A stretch of DNA of 64,000 nucleotides from an uncultured Polaribacter sp. (GTDB lineage Bacteria > Bacteroidota > Bacteroidia > Flavobacteriales > Flavobacteriaceae). The notes beneath the pieces were generated by a model that saw only the letters and a list, made by a program, of their open reading frames with translations, did not search any database and was not told where the DNA came from. Numbering within the stretch: the first letter of the stretch is position 1; the number at the start of each line of letters is the position of its first letter. Below are positions 35,159-44,868 of the stretch, one piece after another. The translations under genes and the position numbers were made by a program. The stretch covers positions 1-64,000 of the forward strand of contig NZ_CANMHM010000010.1 of the NCBI RefSeq assembly GCF_947497695.1. Reading direction: 5' to 3'.

Positions 35159-35860
35159 CTAAGATTTATCTATCATTCTAAATCCTTCTCCATGAATATT
35201 TAAAATTTCAACATTTTCGTCTAATTTTAAATACTTACGTAATTTAGCAATATATACATCCATACTTCTTGATGTAAAATAGTTGTCATCTCTCCAAATT
35301 TTTGTCAATGCTAATTCTCTTGGCATTAAATCGTTTTTATGAATTGCCAACATACGTAACAATTTACTTTCTTTTGGAGATAATTTTAAAGGTTCTCCTG
35401 TTTCTCCAACAGATAAATGCCTTAATTTAGAGTTAAAGAAAAGGCTACCAATATGAAACTCAAATTGCTCTGTTTCTGCGGTTTTATCAATATCCTTTCG
35501 CTGTAAAATTGCCTTAATTTTATGTAATAATACTTCAGAATCAAAAGGTTTGTTTAAATAATCATCTGCACCAACAGCATAGCCTCTTAAAACATCTTCT
35601 TTTAATGTTTTAGCGGTTAAAAAAATAATTGGTATTTCTTTATTGGTCCCCCTAATATCTTCTGCTAGTGTAAAACCATCTTTACGTGGCATCATCACAT
35701 CTAAAATACACAAGTCATAATCACTGTTTTTAAACATAATTAAGCCTTCTATACCATCTTTAGCAAGTGTTACATTGTAATCGTTTAACGCTAAATAATC
35801 CTTTAAAACGGTTCCAAAATTTGGATCGTCTTCTACTAACAAAATTTTCTTACTTCCCAT
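35159..35860 (-). CDS. OmpR-type response regulator (RprY-like)
   Basis: A 233-residue two-component regulator. The receiver domain has the acidic pair in VEDDPNF near 7, the phospho-acceptor Asp in CILDVMMPRKDG near 54, and the conserved Lys in NKPFD near 104. The C-terminal winged helix (about 130-230) ends with SRSMDVYIAKLRKYL, the OmpR DNA-binding pattern. It follows its histidine kinase by 11 bp. Order and sequence resemble RprXY of Bacteroides. Confidence 0.92.
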   Translation of the reverse strand: MGSKKILLVEDDPNFGTVLKDYLALNDYNVTLAKDGIEGLIMFKNSDYDLCILDVMMPRKDGFTLAEDIRGTNKEIPIIFLTAKTLKEDVLRGYAVGADDYLNKPFDSEVLLHKIKAILQRKDIDKTAETEQFEFHIGSLFFNSKLRHLSVGETGEPLKLSPKESKLLRMLAIHKNDLMPRELALTKIWRDDNYFTSRSMDVYIAKLRKYLKLDENVEILNIHGEGFRMIDKS

Positions 35861-35871
35861 TGTTTTATTTT

Positions 35872-37440
35872 TTAAATTAAAGGTAATTTTACTGTAAATA
35901 TACTTCCTTCTCCTTTTTCACTTTCTACCAAAACTGTACCATGATGCTTTTCTACAATTTCTTTTACATAGGCTAAACCAAGTCCATGCCCTTTTACATC
36001 ATGTATATTTCCTCTCTGTTCTCTATAAAATTTATTAAAAACCTGTTTTTGAACAGCTTTACTCATTCCTATTCCTTTGTCTTTTATTTTAAATACAAAA
36101 AACTTATTTGTGCTTTCTGTATACACATCTATTTTGGGTGGTCCTTCAGAATATTTTAATGCATTTTCTAACATATTAACAATAATATTGGTTAGATGAA
36201 ATTCATTACCAGATATTTCTGATGTTATGGCTTCAAAATGAGTATTAATTTGTCCTTTTCTATCTAAAATTAATAGACTAACGTGTGTAATTGCATCGTC
36301 TATTGTGTCGTGCATGTCTATTGTTTCCTTACTAATTTCTAATTGATTTTTTTCTAATCTAGAAATTCGTAAAACATTTTCTACTTGAGAATGCATTCGT
36401 TTATTTTCATCCCTAATCATCTGCACATAACGCAAAACTTTTTCTTTATCATCAATAATTTTTGGATTTTTAATTGAGTCGATGGCCAAATTAATGGTTG
36501 CTATAGGCGTTTTAAACTCATGCGTCATGTTATTGATAAAATCGGTTTTAATTTCTGATATTTTCTTTTGTTTAATTAACTGATATAAAGACCCTGAAAA
36601 AGTAAGAATAATGATAATAATAAAGAGTAGAGAGAGTAATAAAATGTTAGCAATTCCTGAAAGAATGTGTTTTTTTTCTGATGGAAATGTTACATACAAT
36701 TCATAATCAATATCTTTATTAGTATTAATAAAAAGAGGATATTTATAGCTTTTATGCTTATTTACAGTATAATAACCAGATTTTAATTTTGTAGCCAAAC
36801 CATCTTTACTGTACACTCCATATTTAAAATCGAGGTAAATATCTCGTTTAGCTAGCTCTACTTTTATCGTTTCATTAAGTTCTTTATTGTTTACTCTAGT
36901 ATGAATAGGTCTAATGCTATTAATATTTCTAAATATTTCTGCAAATTCACTTCTTTCAATACTCTTTAACCTTTTAGTAAATGAATATCTTTTTTCATCT
37001 ACACTAGAAAATAAATTATCTGCTCCTTTAATTACTTTCGATTGAAAAAAATCGTTTTTAATAGTCAGTCTTTTTTGTATTATGGTATCATTATCCAAAA
37101 AATCAACAGGCATTTTAAAACTTTCTTCTAAAATTGTACCTCCGTAACTAAATTTTTGTTTTGTAGCAGTATCTATTTCTTGAAATAAAAAATTTTTGAT
37201 TTGAGCTTCATCTGCTATCGCAGTATTTTTAATAATTCCTTCATACTTTTTTTCTAAAAAGTATTCTTCTCTTTCCTTAATTGTTTCAGATACGCTTGCT
37301 AAAGATTTTTGAACATCGTTTTTAAATTGTTCTTTTTTACTTTCTACAGCATTGTTTATCCAAAAAAGCTGCACAGCTACAATACCTATTAATGAGATAC
37401 TCATTAAAGCAACAATAAGAACAAACATTTTTTTACCCAT
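35872..37440 (-). CDS. Sensor histidine kinase (RprX-like)
   Basis: A 522-residue membrane kinase. TM1 is at about 6-26 and TM2 at about 262-284, enclosing a 235-residue periplasmic sensor region. The HisKA phospho-acceptor is the His in NNMTHEFKTPIATINLA near 308. The ATPase domain has the N box NMLENALKYSE near 420, G1 DKGIGMS near 455 and G2 GHGLGLAYVKEIV near 483. It should phosphorylate the regulator encoded next. The input signal is unknown. Confidence 0.92.
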   Translation of the reverse strand: MGKKMFVLIVALMSISLIGIVAVQLFWINNAVESKKEQFKNDVQKSLASVSETIKEREEYFLEKKYEGIIKNTAIADEAQIKNFLFQEIDTATKQKFSYGGTILEESFKMPVDFLDNDTIIQKRLTIKNDFFQSKVIKGADNLFSSVDEKRYSFTKRLKSIERSEFAEIFRNINSIRPIHTRVNNKELNETIKVELAKRDIYLDFKYGVYSKDGLATKLKSGYYTVNKHKSYKYPLFINTNKDIDYELYVTFPSEKKHILSGIANILLLSLLFIIIIILTFSGSLYQLIKQKKISEIKTDFINNMTHEFKTPIATINLAIDSIKNPKIIDDKEKVLRYVQMIRDENKRMHSQVENVLRISRLEKNQLEISKETIDMHDTIDDAITHVSLLILDRKGQINTHFEAITSEISGNEFHLTNIIVNMLENALKYSEGPPKIDVYTESTNKFFVFKIKDKGIGMSKAVQKQVFNKFYREQRGNIHDVKGHGLGLAYVKEIVEKHHGTVLVESEKGEGSIFTVKLPLI

Positions 37441-37549
37441 TGTTCAAAGTTACTACTTTCAAAAGTTGATTTTATTATTTTTAACCTAAATTAACAAGTT
37501 TACCTTAAATTTAAGAGCTTTTTAACATAAAAAATAAATTAACCTAAAT

Positions 37550-38140
37550 TTATACTGCCTTTCTTGTTAAAATATTATGAATATTAATAATTTGAGATTG
37601 TAAGCTATCTTGATTAATATTTTGAATAATATAGTTAGATTGTAGTAGTTTTTTATCTTCTAACCATTGGCTTTTTATTCTGTTTTCTACAGCCGTTTTA
37701 GTACTACCATCTCTTAGCATTGTTCTTTCTATTCTGATACTTAAAGGTGCATATACAGAAATTATGATATCGCAATTTAAATTACTTTTAGTTTCAAATA
37801 GTATTGCATTTTCATAAATAATATAATGCTTATCTTGATGCTGTTTTACAAATTCTTGAAAATGGTTTTTAAGTATTGGGTGTACAATTGAATTTAAGAC
37901 TGCAAGTTTGCTTTTATCTTTGAAAACAATATCTGATATAAAAGGCCTATTTAATTGATTGTTTTTGTAAGATGCTTCGCCAAATTGTTCAATAATTTTA
38001 GTTTTAATTGTTGTTGAAGCGTTCATGAGTTTTTTTGCTTCAAAATCTGCAAAATAAATAACCACATTTTTAAATTTTGCGAAAATATTGGCAACTGTTG
38101 TTTTACCACTTCCAATACCACCTGTTAAGCCAACAACCAT
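37550..38140 (-). CDS. coaE: Dephospho-CoA kinase
   Basis: A 196-residue P-loop kinase for the last step of coenzyme A synthesis. Walker A GLTGGIGSGKTTVA is at about 4-17, the substrate motif YFADFEAKKL near 30 and the lid region DGSTKTAVENRIKSQ near 141-155. Usual length. One base separates it from the upstream YbbR-like gene in the same operon. Confidence 0.93.
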   Translation of the reverse strand: MVVGLTGGIGSGKTTVANIFAKFKNVVIYFADFEAKKLMNASTTIKTKIIEQFGEASYKNNQLNRPFISDIVFKDKSKLAVLNSIVHPILKNHFQEFVKQHQDKHYIIYENAILFETKSNLNCDIIISVYAPLSIRIERTMLRDGSTKTAVENRIKSQWLEDKKLLQSNYIIQNINQDSLQSQIINIHNILTRKAV

Positions 38141-38141
38141 T

Positions 38142-39080
38142 TTATTTCTGAATTAAAAAATCTATTTTGTTAGGAATAATTTTGTAGCTTTTTATAAGAT
38201 TAGATTTTACATCAATCTTTGGTACTAAATAACCTAAATTATTTTCTTTTGAAATGGTATAATCACAAATCACTTCAAAAAAGTTTTTATCTATTTTATT
38301 AAAGTTAGATAAACCTACCACAAAAACAACCTCAACTGTTTTATTTAGCATGGTTAACTCAACACCTTTTGGTAAGTTTTTAATTTTAATAGGTACTGTG
38401 ATAGTACCTTCTGTAAACTTTTCTACACGACCACTTATTGTTGTGTATTTTGATGCTATTCTTATATTTTTAGCGTTTTTTGGCAATATAATTTTTACTT
38501 TTTCAGAAAAATTTGCCTTTACATCTTCTAATTTTAATAGCTCTAAATTTATACTTTTAACTGCTGCTATTTGTGCCTCTGGACCAGATATTAAAAGACT
38601 ATCTGGCTTTATTTTTGCAGCTTCTAAAATATCATAACCAATATGATAACTAATTTCTAAATTGGGCTTTAAAGGTACTTTTTTAGAGGTTAAAGTTCCT
38701 ATTTCTAAAAAAATGGTGTCTACATCAATTTCTTGCAATTCAATACCAGAACGCAGTTGCTTTTGTATATTGTTTTTTTGATTCTTAGCTAATAAATAAA
38801 ACTTATTTGAATACTTTTTTTTTAAATTACTAGCTTTAATTGCAATAGTTCTATTTCCAAATCTTGATTTTAAAATATTAAATCCAGATGATTTTACAAT
38901 CAAATCTATATTCTTTATAGGTTCTTTTTGCAATAACTTGTCTTGAGGAATATTTGTATACTTTACAGGTAAAGTTAAAGTTGCAGTATACTTTTTAGAC
39001 AAGGTTATAAGCAACCATATTAAAATGGAGGCAATTAAAAAGCCTATAAAACTTTTCGATATTTTTTTATTTTTAATCAA
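38142..39080 (-). CDS. YbbR-like (CdaR-type) domain protein
   Basis: A 312-residue protein with one N-terminal transmembrane helix (about 11-27, FIGFLIASILIWLLITL) and tandem beta-rich YbbR-like repeats in the exported part. In Firmicutes such proteins (CdaR) modulate the c-di-AMP cyclase; in Bacteroidota the role is unproven. It lies directly upstream of coaE, a conserved flavobacterial arrangement. Confidence 0.85.
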   Translation of the reverse strand: MIKNKKISKSFIGFLIASILIWLLITLSKKYTATLTLPVKYTNIPQDKLLQKEPIKNIDLIVKSSGFNILKSRFGNRTIAIKASNLKKKYSNKFYLLAKNQKNNIQKQLRSGIELQEIDVDTIFLEIGTLTSKKVPLKPNLEISYHIGYDILEAAKIKPDSLLISGPEAQIAAVKSINLELLKLEDVKANFSEKVKIILPKNAKNIRIASKYTTISGRVEKFTEGTITVPIKIKNLPKGVELTMLNKTVEVVFVVGLSNFNKIDKNFFEVICDYTISKENNLGYLVPKIDVKSNLIKSYKIIPNKIDFLIQK

Positions 39081-39153
39081 GGTTCTAGTTCAATTTTATG
39101 CAATCTACACAAAAGCATATAAACAAACAGGGCAAACTCATACTTTTACAGTG

Positions 39154-39293
39154 TCACGAATTCATGAACTTTTAATCCTAAATGATGTTGAATAGCTATT
39201 TTCAACTTTAATTTCACAAATCAAAACCTTTGGTTTTATAAATTCGCGAAATTATTTTAAACTAAATCATACAATAATTCGTGAATTCGTGGC
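39154..39293. repeat. Terminal-inverted-repeat element GCCACGAATTC, copy 2
   Basis: TCACGAATTCATGAACT at 39154-39170 opens the element and TAATTCGTGAATTCGTGGC at 39275-39293 closes it as its inverted complement, with an internal AAAACC/GGTTTT stem and an AATTCGCGAA stretch at 39241. It is about 140 bp, non-coding, and fills the gap between ybbR and yajC. The right end is identical to that of copy 1. Confidence 0.75.
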
Positions 39294-39320
39294 AAAATTT
39301 TAAAGTTTGTCATTGTAAAC

Positions 39321-39356
39321 AAAAAAGTGAGCAATATCTTAAAAGACAATGCTCAC
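39321..39356 (-). terminator. Terminator downstream of yajC
   Basis: GTGAGCA at 39327-39333 pairs with TGCTCAC at 39350-39356, with further pairing inside. On the minus strand the stem is followed by a six-T run at 39326-39321, so it ends the nusB-DUF1573-yajC transcript. Confidence 0.7.
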
Positions 39357-39378
39357 TATAATTTTCTTAAAATATTGT

Positions 39379-39696
39379 TTATTTTTTAGCTGGTGCTAAA
39401 ATTTTATTACTTAATTCCATTGAAATAGCAGAACGTTCAAACTTAATTTTCCCTGCTCCAGTTTCTATAGTAACAGTATTATCAGCATTATTCATTTCAG
39501 AAATCTTACCATGAATTCCGCTAGAAGTAACTACTTTAGAGCCTTTCTTTATTTCAGCCTGAAAAGCTTTTTCCTTTTTTTGACGATTCATTTGTGGTCT
39601 TATCATAAAAAAATAAAACACTACAATAATTGCTAAAAAAGGCAACATACTTGTTAAAGATCCTATACCTTCTTGTAAAAATAGTACTATAAACAT
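39379..39696 (-). CDS. yajC: Sec translocase accessory subunit YajC
   Basis: A 105-residue membrane protein with one transmembrane helix (about 17-36, MLPFLAIIVVFYFFMIRPQ) and the family signature FFMIRPQMNRQKK followed by KKGSKVVTSSGIHGKI, a small cytoplasmic beta domain. YajC joins SecDF in the protein export holotranslocon. It lies 2 bp after the DUF1573 gene. Confidence 0.93.
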   Translation of the reverse strand: MFIVLFLQEGIGSLTSMLPFLAIIVVFYFFMIRPQMNRQKKEKAFQAEIKKGSKVVTSSGIHGKISEMNNADNTVTIETGAGKIKFERSAISMELSNKILAPAKK

Positions 39697-39698
39697 AA

Positions 39699-40166
39699 TT
39701 ATTTTTTTGCTTTAGGGTTTACATCACCTCTAACTGTTAAAAGTTCTTTACCTTTAACTGTGTTGGTTGTTAAGGTAACTGTTTTGCTTTGTCTTCCTGG
39801 TTTTCCAGAGGTATTAAACTTTACATCGATTTCACCTGTTGCTCCTGGCTTAATTGGTTCTTTTGGCCAAGTTGGTACTGTACAACCACAAGATCCTTGT
39901 GCTTTTACAATTACTAAATCTGTTTTGCCAGAATTGGTAATGGTAAAAGTAGTTTCTACCACATCACCCTCATTTACAGTCCCAAAATCGTATGTTGTTT
40001 TATCAAAAGAAATAGAAGCTGTTCCTTTCGTAATTTCTACATCTCTAGTAGCTGCTTTTTCTAAATTTTCTTTGTTTACTTTATCCTTAACGTTTGCTGA
40101 GTCTTTACAAGCTGTAAAAAATGAAGCTGCAATAATAAAAGCCAATAAAATTGTTGTTTTTTTCAT
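39699..40166 (-). CDS. DUF1573 lipoprotein
   Basis: A 155-residue lipoprotein with lipobox FFTAC (Cys near 20) followed by one DUF1573 Ig-like domain. TYDFGTVNEGDVVETTFTI, GSCGCTVPTWP and PGATGEIDVKFNTSGKPG are the family's hallmark strands. The family is abundant in Bacteroidota and of unclear function, likely periplasmic scaffolding or copper-related by some proposals. Member of the nusB-yajC operon. Confidence 0.9.
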   Translation of the reverse strand: MKKTTILLAFIIAASFFTACKDSANVKDKVNKENLEKAATRDVEITKGTASISFDKTTYDFGTVNEGDVVETTFTITNSGKTDLVIVKAQGSCGCTVPTWPKEPIKPGATGEIDVKFNTSGKPGRQSKTVTLTTNTVKGKELLTVRGDVNPKAKK

Positions 40167-40210
40167 GATATTTTAGTGTTTAATGCGAAAATAATAAAAT
40201 TAATACTAAG

Positions 40211-41149
40211 TTAAAGTAGGCCTCTACCAATTTTAACAATTCTTTTACTTTCTATAAATTCTTTTGATATTTTATCTAAAACACCATTAATAAAGTAACT
40301 ACTTTTTTCTGTAGAATAATCTTTAGAAATTTCAATATATTCATTTATTGTAACTCTAGTTGGTATTGATGGAAAATTAAGAAATTCTGATATGGCCATC
40401 TTAATCAAAATCATATCCATATCTGCAATTCTGTCTGTTTCCCAATTTGGTGTTTTTTCTTCAATGATTAACTCGTATTCTGTATGTTTTAAAACTGTTT
40501 TTCTAAACATGTTAGATACAAATTCTTCATCATCTTTGTCTTTGTAAAGATTTCCTAAAACAAAAATTGCGTTCTCTTTTTGCTTGCTTAATGTTTTTAC
40601 AACCCAAGTATTTACAAAAGGAATATCATCTGACCAAGAAATCATAGTATCTTCAAAATATTCTCCTAACTTTTCATTCGGAGCAATAATTTCTTTGAAA
40701 AAATCTATAATAAAAGTTTTATCAACTTTATAAGAGTCAATATCATTAGCTAAGTATTTTTTATATAAATTACTTTTTTGTAGTTCTTCAAAAATAATTT
40801 TTACATACTCATCATTCTCTTCCCAGTTTTTTAAATTATTTAACTCAATATAACCCTCAATACTAATGCTTTCAGCAAAAATGTTGATTAATTTATTGTT
40901 TAAAAATTTATTGTTAGGATTTAAATCTTCTTTAGTCGCAAGAATTTTCTTTTTAGAAAGTGCCATTTTCTTAGCAGCAAACTTTTGCACCTCTACTAGT
41001 AATTGTAGGTTTAAAACATACAAGTCGTACATTTTTAAAATACTATGCTTTAAAAACTTTTCTTCTTTAATAATATCATCATTATGTGATTGTAGCATAG
41101 CATACACAGATTGCATTACTTTAACTCTAATATGTCTTCTGTTTATCAT
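40211..41149 (-). CDS. nusB: Transcription antitermination factor NusB (long Bacteroidota type)
   Basis: A 312-residue protein, about twice the length of E. coli NusB. The opening MINRRHIRVKVMQSVYAMLQ and the C-terminal NusB helical domain (about 175-310, with ADMDMILIKMAISEFL and VTINEYIEISKDYSTEKSSYFINGVLD) are typical of Bacteroidota NusB. It binds boxA RNA with S10 during rRNA transcription. First gene of its operon, divergent from the ABC transporter. Confidence 0.92.
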   Translation of the reverse strand: MINRRHIRVKVMQSVYAMLQSHNDDIIKEEKFLKHSILKMYDLYVLNLQLLVEVQKFAAKKMALSKKKILATKEDLNPNNKFLNNKLINIFAESISIEGYIELNNLKNWEENDEYVKIIFEELQKSNLYKKYLANDIDSYKVDKTFIIDFFKEIIAPNEKLGEYFEDTMISWSDDIPFVNTWVVKTLSKQKENAIFVLGNLYKDKDDEEFVSNMFRKTVLKHTEYELIIEEKTPNWETDRIADMDMILIKMAISEFLNFPSIPTRVTINEYIEISKDYSTEKSSYFINGVLDKISKEFIESKRIVKIGRGLL

Positions 41150-41257
41150 TTTCTAAAGAACTTCTATATAATTTCCGGTGCAAAAATAGTGTTATTTTAT
41201 TTTTATTCTAGTACGTTTTTAATTCTTTTTTAAGAAAAAAGTAAGTAGTTAATCTTG

Positions 41258-41265
41258 TATCTTCG
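41258..41265 (+). promoter_or_regulatory. Promoter -7 element of the ABC transporter gene
   Basis: TATCTTCG (one base from TAnnTTTG) ends 31 nt before the TTG start at 41297, in the gap between divergent genes. Confidence 0.45.
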
Positions 41266-41296
41266 TGCTTTCTTTTTTTGATTAAAAAATATTCTT

Positions 41297-43051
41297 TTGA
41301 AAGAACTACAATATCTAAATAAATACTTTTCTAAATATAAATGGCGATTTTTAATCGGTATTTTAATGACTTTTTTCGCAAAATTCTTAGCCTTAAAAAT
41401 TCCTCAAATAATTGGCGATTCTTTAAATATTGTTGAAGATTATCAAAACGGAATTGTAACTGACTTAGAAGAAGTAAAACATCAACTATTAATAAATGTA
41501 TTGATAATTATAGGAGTTACTATATTATCTGGTGTTTTCATTTTTTTAATGAGGCAAACCATTATTGTTACTTCTAGATTAATAGAATTTGATCTTAAAA
41601 ACGAAATTTATCAACAATACCAAAGATTGTCTCTTAATTTCTACAAAAAAAACAGAACTGGTGATTTAATGAATCGAATTTCTGAGGATGTTTCTAAAGT
41701 AAGAACCTACGTTGGACCTGCTGTGATGTATAGTGTAAACATGATTGTACTTTTTGCTGTTGGTTTTACACAAATGGTTAGTATTGATGTTAAATTAACG
41801 TTGTACACATTGATTCCCTTTCCTTTATTATCTGTATCGATATTTGTATTGAGTAAAATTATTAATAAAAGAAGTACTATTGTACAAGAATATCTCTCTA
41901 AATTAACCACATTCAATCAAGAATTTTTTTCAGGAATTGATGTAGTAAAATCTTACGGAATTGAAGCTTCTATTATCAAAGATTTTGATGATATTGCTAA
42001 TGATAGCAAAGAAAAAAACATTCATCTACAAAAAGCAAATGCCTTATTTTTTCCGTTAATGATTTTATTAATCGGAATTAGCAATGTTTTGGTGTTATAC
42101 ATTGGTGGTAGTCAATACATAAATGGCGAAATTCAAATAGGAACCATTATAGAGTTTATGTTGTATGTAAATATTTTAACTTGGCCAGTAGCAGTTGTAG
42201 GTTGGGTAACTTCTATGGCACAACAAGCAGAAGCTTCACAAGCAAGAATTAATGAGTTTTTAAAACAAGTACCAGAAATACAAAATAACAGCTCAAAACC
42301 TTTTAGTTTAGCAGGAAGCGTAACTTTTAAAAATGTTACCTTTACTTATGATGATACAAATATTACTGCTCTAAAAAACATCAGTTTTTCTGTAAAATCC
42401 GGAGAAACGTTGGCTATTTTAGGTAAAACTGGTGCTGGTAAATCTACAATTATTGAGTTAATTTCTAGATTATATGACACCAATATTGGTACTATTTTAT
42501 TAGATAACACCCCTATTAAAGAGGCCAATTTAAACGATGTTAGAAGTCAAATTGGTTTTGTACCTCAAGATCCATTTTTATTTTCTGAAAGTATAGAAGA
42601 TAACATTAAGTTTGGTAAAGAAGATGCTACTGAAGCAGAAATAACTACAGCTGCAAAAAATGCAGATGTTCATAAAAATATCATCGATTTCCCAAATGGC
42701 TACAAAACAATTTTAGGAGAACGTGGTGTAACACTTTCTGGCGGACAAAAACAGCGTGTTTCTATTGCCAGAGCAATTATTAAAAAACCGAAAATTTTAA
42801 TTTTTGATGATTGCTTATCTGCTGTAGATACTGAAACAGAAGAAAAAATACTTTCAAATTTAGAACGTATTTCTAAAAATATTACCACTTTTATAATTAG
42901 TCATAGAATTTCTTCTGCTAAAAATGCTGATAAAATTATTGTTTTAGATGATGGTAAAATTACGCAACAAGGAACTCATAATCAACTAATAAAACTAGAA
43001 GGATACTATAAAGATCTTTATGAACAACAACTTTTAGAAAAAGAAAATTAA
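41297..43051 (+). CDS. ABC transporter, fused permease and ATPase
   Basis: A 584-residue half-transporter of the MsbA/exporter type. Six transmembrane helices fill the first 310 residues. The nucleotide-binding domain has Walker A LGKTGAGKSTIIE near 376, Q-loop GFVPQDPF near 422, signature LSGGQKQR near 482, Walker B ILIFDDCLSAVDTET near 502 and the switch His in ISHRIS near 537. It should work as a homodimer exporting a lipid or drug. The start is TTG; there is no nearby ATG with the family N-terminus. Confidence 0.92.
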   Translation: MKELQYLNKYFSKYKWRFLIGILMTFFAKFLALKIPQIIGDSLNIVEDYQNGIVTDLEEVKHQLLINVLIIIGVTILSGVFIFLMRQTIIVTSRLIEFDLKNEIYQQYQRLSLNFYKKNRTGDLMNRISEDVSKVRTYVGPAVMYSVNMIVLFAVGFTQMVSIDVKLTLYTLIPFPLLSVSIFVLSKIINKRSTIVQEYLSKLTTFNQEFFSGIDVVKSYGIEASIIKDFDDIANDSKEKNIHLQKANALFFPLMILLIGISNVLVLYIGGSQYINGEIQIGTIIEFMLYVNILTWPVAVVGWVTSMAQQAEASQARINEFLKQVPEIQNNSSKPFSLAGSVTFKNVTFTYDDTNITALKNISFSVKSGETLAILGKTGAGKSTIIELISRLYDTNIGTILLDNTPIKEANLNDVRSQIGFVPQDPFLFSESIEDNIKFGKEDATEAEITTAAKNADVHKNIIDFPNGYKTILGERGVTLSGGQKQRVSIARAIIKKPKILIFDDCLSAVDTETEEKILSNLERISKNITTFIISHRISSAKNADKIIVLDDGKITQQGTHNQLIKLEGYYKDLYEQQLLEKEN

Positions 43052-43060
43052 TCTTTCATT

Positions 43061-43089
43061 TTGCTACCTGAAATATTTTATTAGATTTG
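43061..43089 (+). promoter_or_regulatory. Promoter of the DUF3276 gene (-33 TTG and -7 TAGATTTG)
   Basis: TTG at 43061-43063 and an exact TAnnTTTG match at 43082-43089 are 18 nt apart, the expected Bacteroidota -33/-7 layout. The ATG follows 42 nt downstream. Confidence 0.6.
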
Positions 43090-43131
43090 TTAAACTAAAT
43101 AAAAACAATTAATCACTACATTAAAAATATT

Positions 43132-43509
43132 ATGGCAGAGAGAGCAGAGCGAGTTGAACAAGAAGAAATTTTTTCTCAAGTATTAAGAGCAGGTAGAAGA
43201 ACGTATTTTTTTGATGTTAGAGCAACAAAAGCTGATGATTACTATTTAACAGTTACAGAAAGTAAAAAATTTACTCATGATGATGGTAGTTTTCGTTACC
43301 AAAAGCATAAAATTTATTTATATAAAGAAGATTTTACCGATTTTAAAGATATGCTAGGTAAAGCAACTGATTATATTCTCAACGAAAAAGGAAGCGAAGT
43401 AATTAGTGAACGTCATCAAAAAGATTTTAAAAAAGAAGATGATGCAGAAACTACAACCGATGTAAAATCTACAGATAGTTTTACAGATGTTTCTTTTGAT
43501 GATATATAA
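43132..43509 (+). CDS. DUF3276 / PUR-family nucleic-acid-binding protein
   Basis: A 125-residue protein of the PUR-alpha-like DUF3276 family. The core (about 10-85) shows RAGRRTYFFDVRATKADDYYLTVTESK and YQKHKIYLYKEDFTDF, a single PUR repeat expected to bind RNA or single-stranded DNA. The last 35 residues are acidic, low complexity. It has its own promoter and terminator, consistent with a highly expressed small protein. Confidence 0.88.
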   Translation: MAERAERVEQEEIFSQVLRAGRRTYFFDVRATKADDYYLTVTESKKFTHDDGSFRYQKHKIYLYKEDFTDFKDMLGKATDYILNEKGSEVISERHQKDFKKEDDAETTTDVKSTDSFTDVSFDDI

Positions 43510-43600
43510 AGGTCATAAACCTTTTTTGTGGGAGGCTTTTTGTGGGCAAAAATCCATTTAAAAGCTTTTACTTAAAACAATTTTAATTTTATTTTACTCT

Positions 43601-43632
43601 AAAACCATAAGTTTAAAACTTATGGTTTTTTT
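43601..43632 (+). terminator. Terminator after DUF3276
   Basis: AAAACCATAAGTTT at 43601-43614 pairs with AAACTTATGGTTTT at 43616-43629 and is followed by more T. Confidence 0.8.
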
Positions 43633-43670
43633 ATTACACAGAGACTCCTAGCTTCTTGTAAACTGTAGTT

Positions 43671-43740
43671 TTGTCACACTGAAAGCTTCTCACATAAAAC
43701 TAAAAACAGACAAATAGGTGGTGCTTTTTCAGAATGACAA
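43671..43740. repeat. Imperfect inverted-repeat element (TTGTCACACTGAAA)
   Basis: TTGTCACACTGAAA at 43671-43684 pairs with TTTCAGAATGACAA at 43727-43740, 12 of 14 bases, around a 42 nt centre. It looks like a small palindromic intergenic element. No second copy was found in the window. Confidence 0.4.
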
Positions 43741-43752
43741 ATTGTGTAAAAA

Positions 43753-44802
43753 TCACAACACTTTCTTCATCGTTTTTGTCTTAGAAACAGTTTCTTCATA
43801 TTCTTTTTTAGCATTGCTATCTTTAGTAATACCTCCACCAACATAAATAGCAGCTGTTTTATCCTTAACACTCATGCATCTTAAATTTACAAAAAGTGAA
43901 GACTTTTTACTTTCTAAGTTTAATTCCCCTAAAAAACCAGTATAAAAAGTTCTTTTATAGTTTTCATTTTGATTGATAAAATCTTTCGACTTTTCTCTTG
44001 GCAAACCACAAACTGCTGGTGTTGGATGCAATGCTCTTATCAATTCTTTTAAGTTAGCACCTTTATTTAATACTCCTTCTACTCTACTTTTTAAATGTAA
44101 CAAATTCCCTGCTTTAACAGTCTCTGTTTTATCTATTTTTAAACTCGTAGAAATTGGTTTTAATTGATGCTCTATAAAATCAGTAACTAACTGCTGTTCT
44201 TCCAACTCTTTTTGTTTCCACACTACAGTTTCAGCTTTTTTAAAAACCTGAGTTCCTGCTAAAGACATTGTTTTAAAAGTATCATCAGAAATATTTAAAA
44301 GTGTTTCTGGTGTTGCTCCAAACCACAAACCAACTTTGGGATGAAACCAAACATACACAAATGCATTTTTGTAAGTTTTTAAAAGTTTTTTAAAAGTAAG
44401 TAACACATCAAAATTTAACAATTGTATTGCTTCTTTTCTAGAAACAACTACTTTTACAAGTTTGTTTTTGTTAATTTCAGCGAGTGCTTTTTCTACTAAA
44501 TGGATGTGTGCTTCATTTTCAGAAGTGTTTTCAGTTGCAATTATTTCATCCAAATAAAAAGGCTCATCAATAATATTATTTTCAATGATTATTTCTGATT
44601 TATCAAAAGGAAATAAAATAGCTTTTTCTTCAGGATTAAAAGGTGCAAAAACAAAGCCACTTTCTGTAAACTGATAAGTAGAATACAATAAATCATCCTT
44701 CATAAAAAAACCAGACACTTGTTTTGAATTTGGTTTTCTGTAAGCTACAAAAGGCATGTTGCTTTTGTAATTTTCTTCAATTTTATTAAAAATGATGTTC
44801 AA
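43753..44802 (-). CDS. menF: Isochorismate synthase (chorismate-binding family)
   Basis: A 349-residue MST-family enzyme converting chorismate to isochorismate for menaquinone. The chorismate-binding core has VVSRKEAI near 112, LAGTQVF near 179, LHPTPAVCGLPREKS near 257 and FYTGFLGEL near 281, ending with the KKEYEETVSKTKTM helix. The C-terminal location of the Mg-binding glutamates fits. EntC-type use in siderophore synthesis is an alternative, but a hotdog thioesterase next door and menB at 50330 favour menaquinone. Confidence 0.88.
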   Translation of the reverse strand: MNIIFNKIEENYKSNMPFVAYRKPNSKQVSGFFMKDDLLYSTYQFTESGFVFAPFNPEEKAILFPFDKSEIIIENNIIDEPFYLDEIIATENTSENEAHIHLVEKALAEINKNKLVKVVVSRKEAIQLLNFDVLLTFKKLLKTYKNAFVYVWFHPKVGLWFGATPETLLNISDDTFKTMSLAGTQVFKKAETVVWKQKELEEQQLVTDFIEHQLKPISTSLKIDKTETVKAGNLLHLKSRVEGVLNKGANLKELIRALHPTPAVCGLPREKSKDFINQNENYKRTFYTGFLGELNLESKKSSLFVNLRCMSVKDKTAAIYVGGGITKDSNAKKEYEETVSKTKTMKKVL

Positions 44803-44868
44803 TGTAAAATTTAAATTATGATAGTTCTATACTTGCTTCAAATCAATAGAAAATAAAAAGCATTTTTT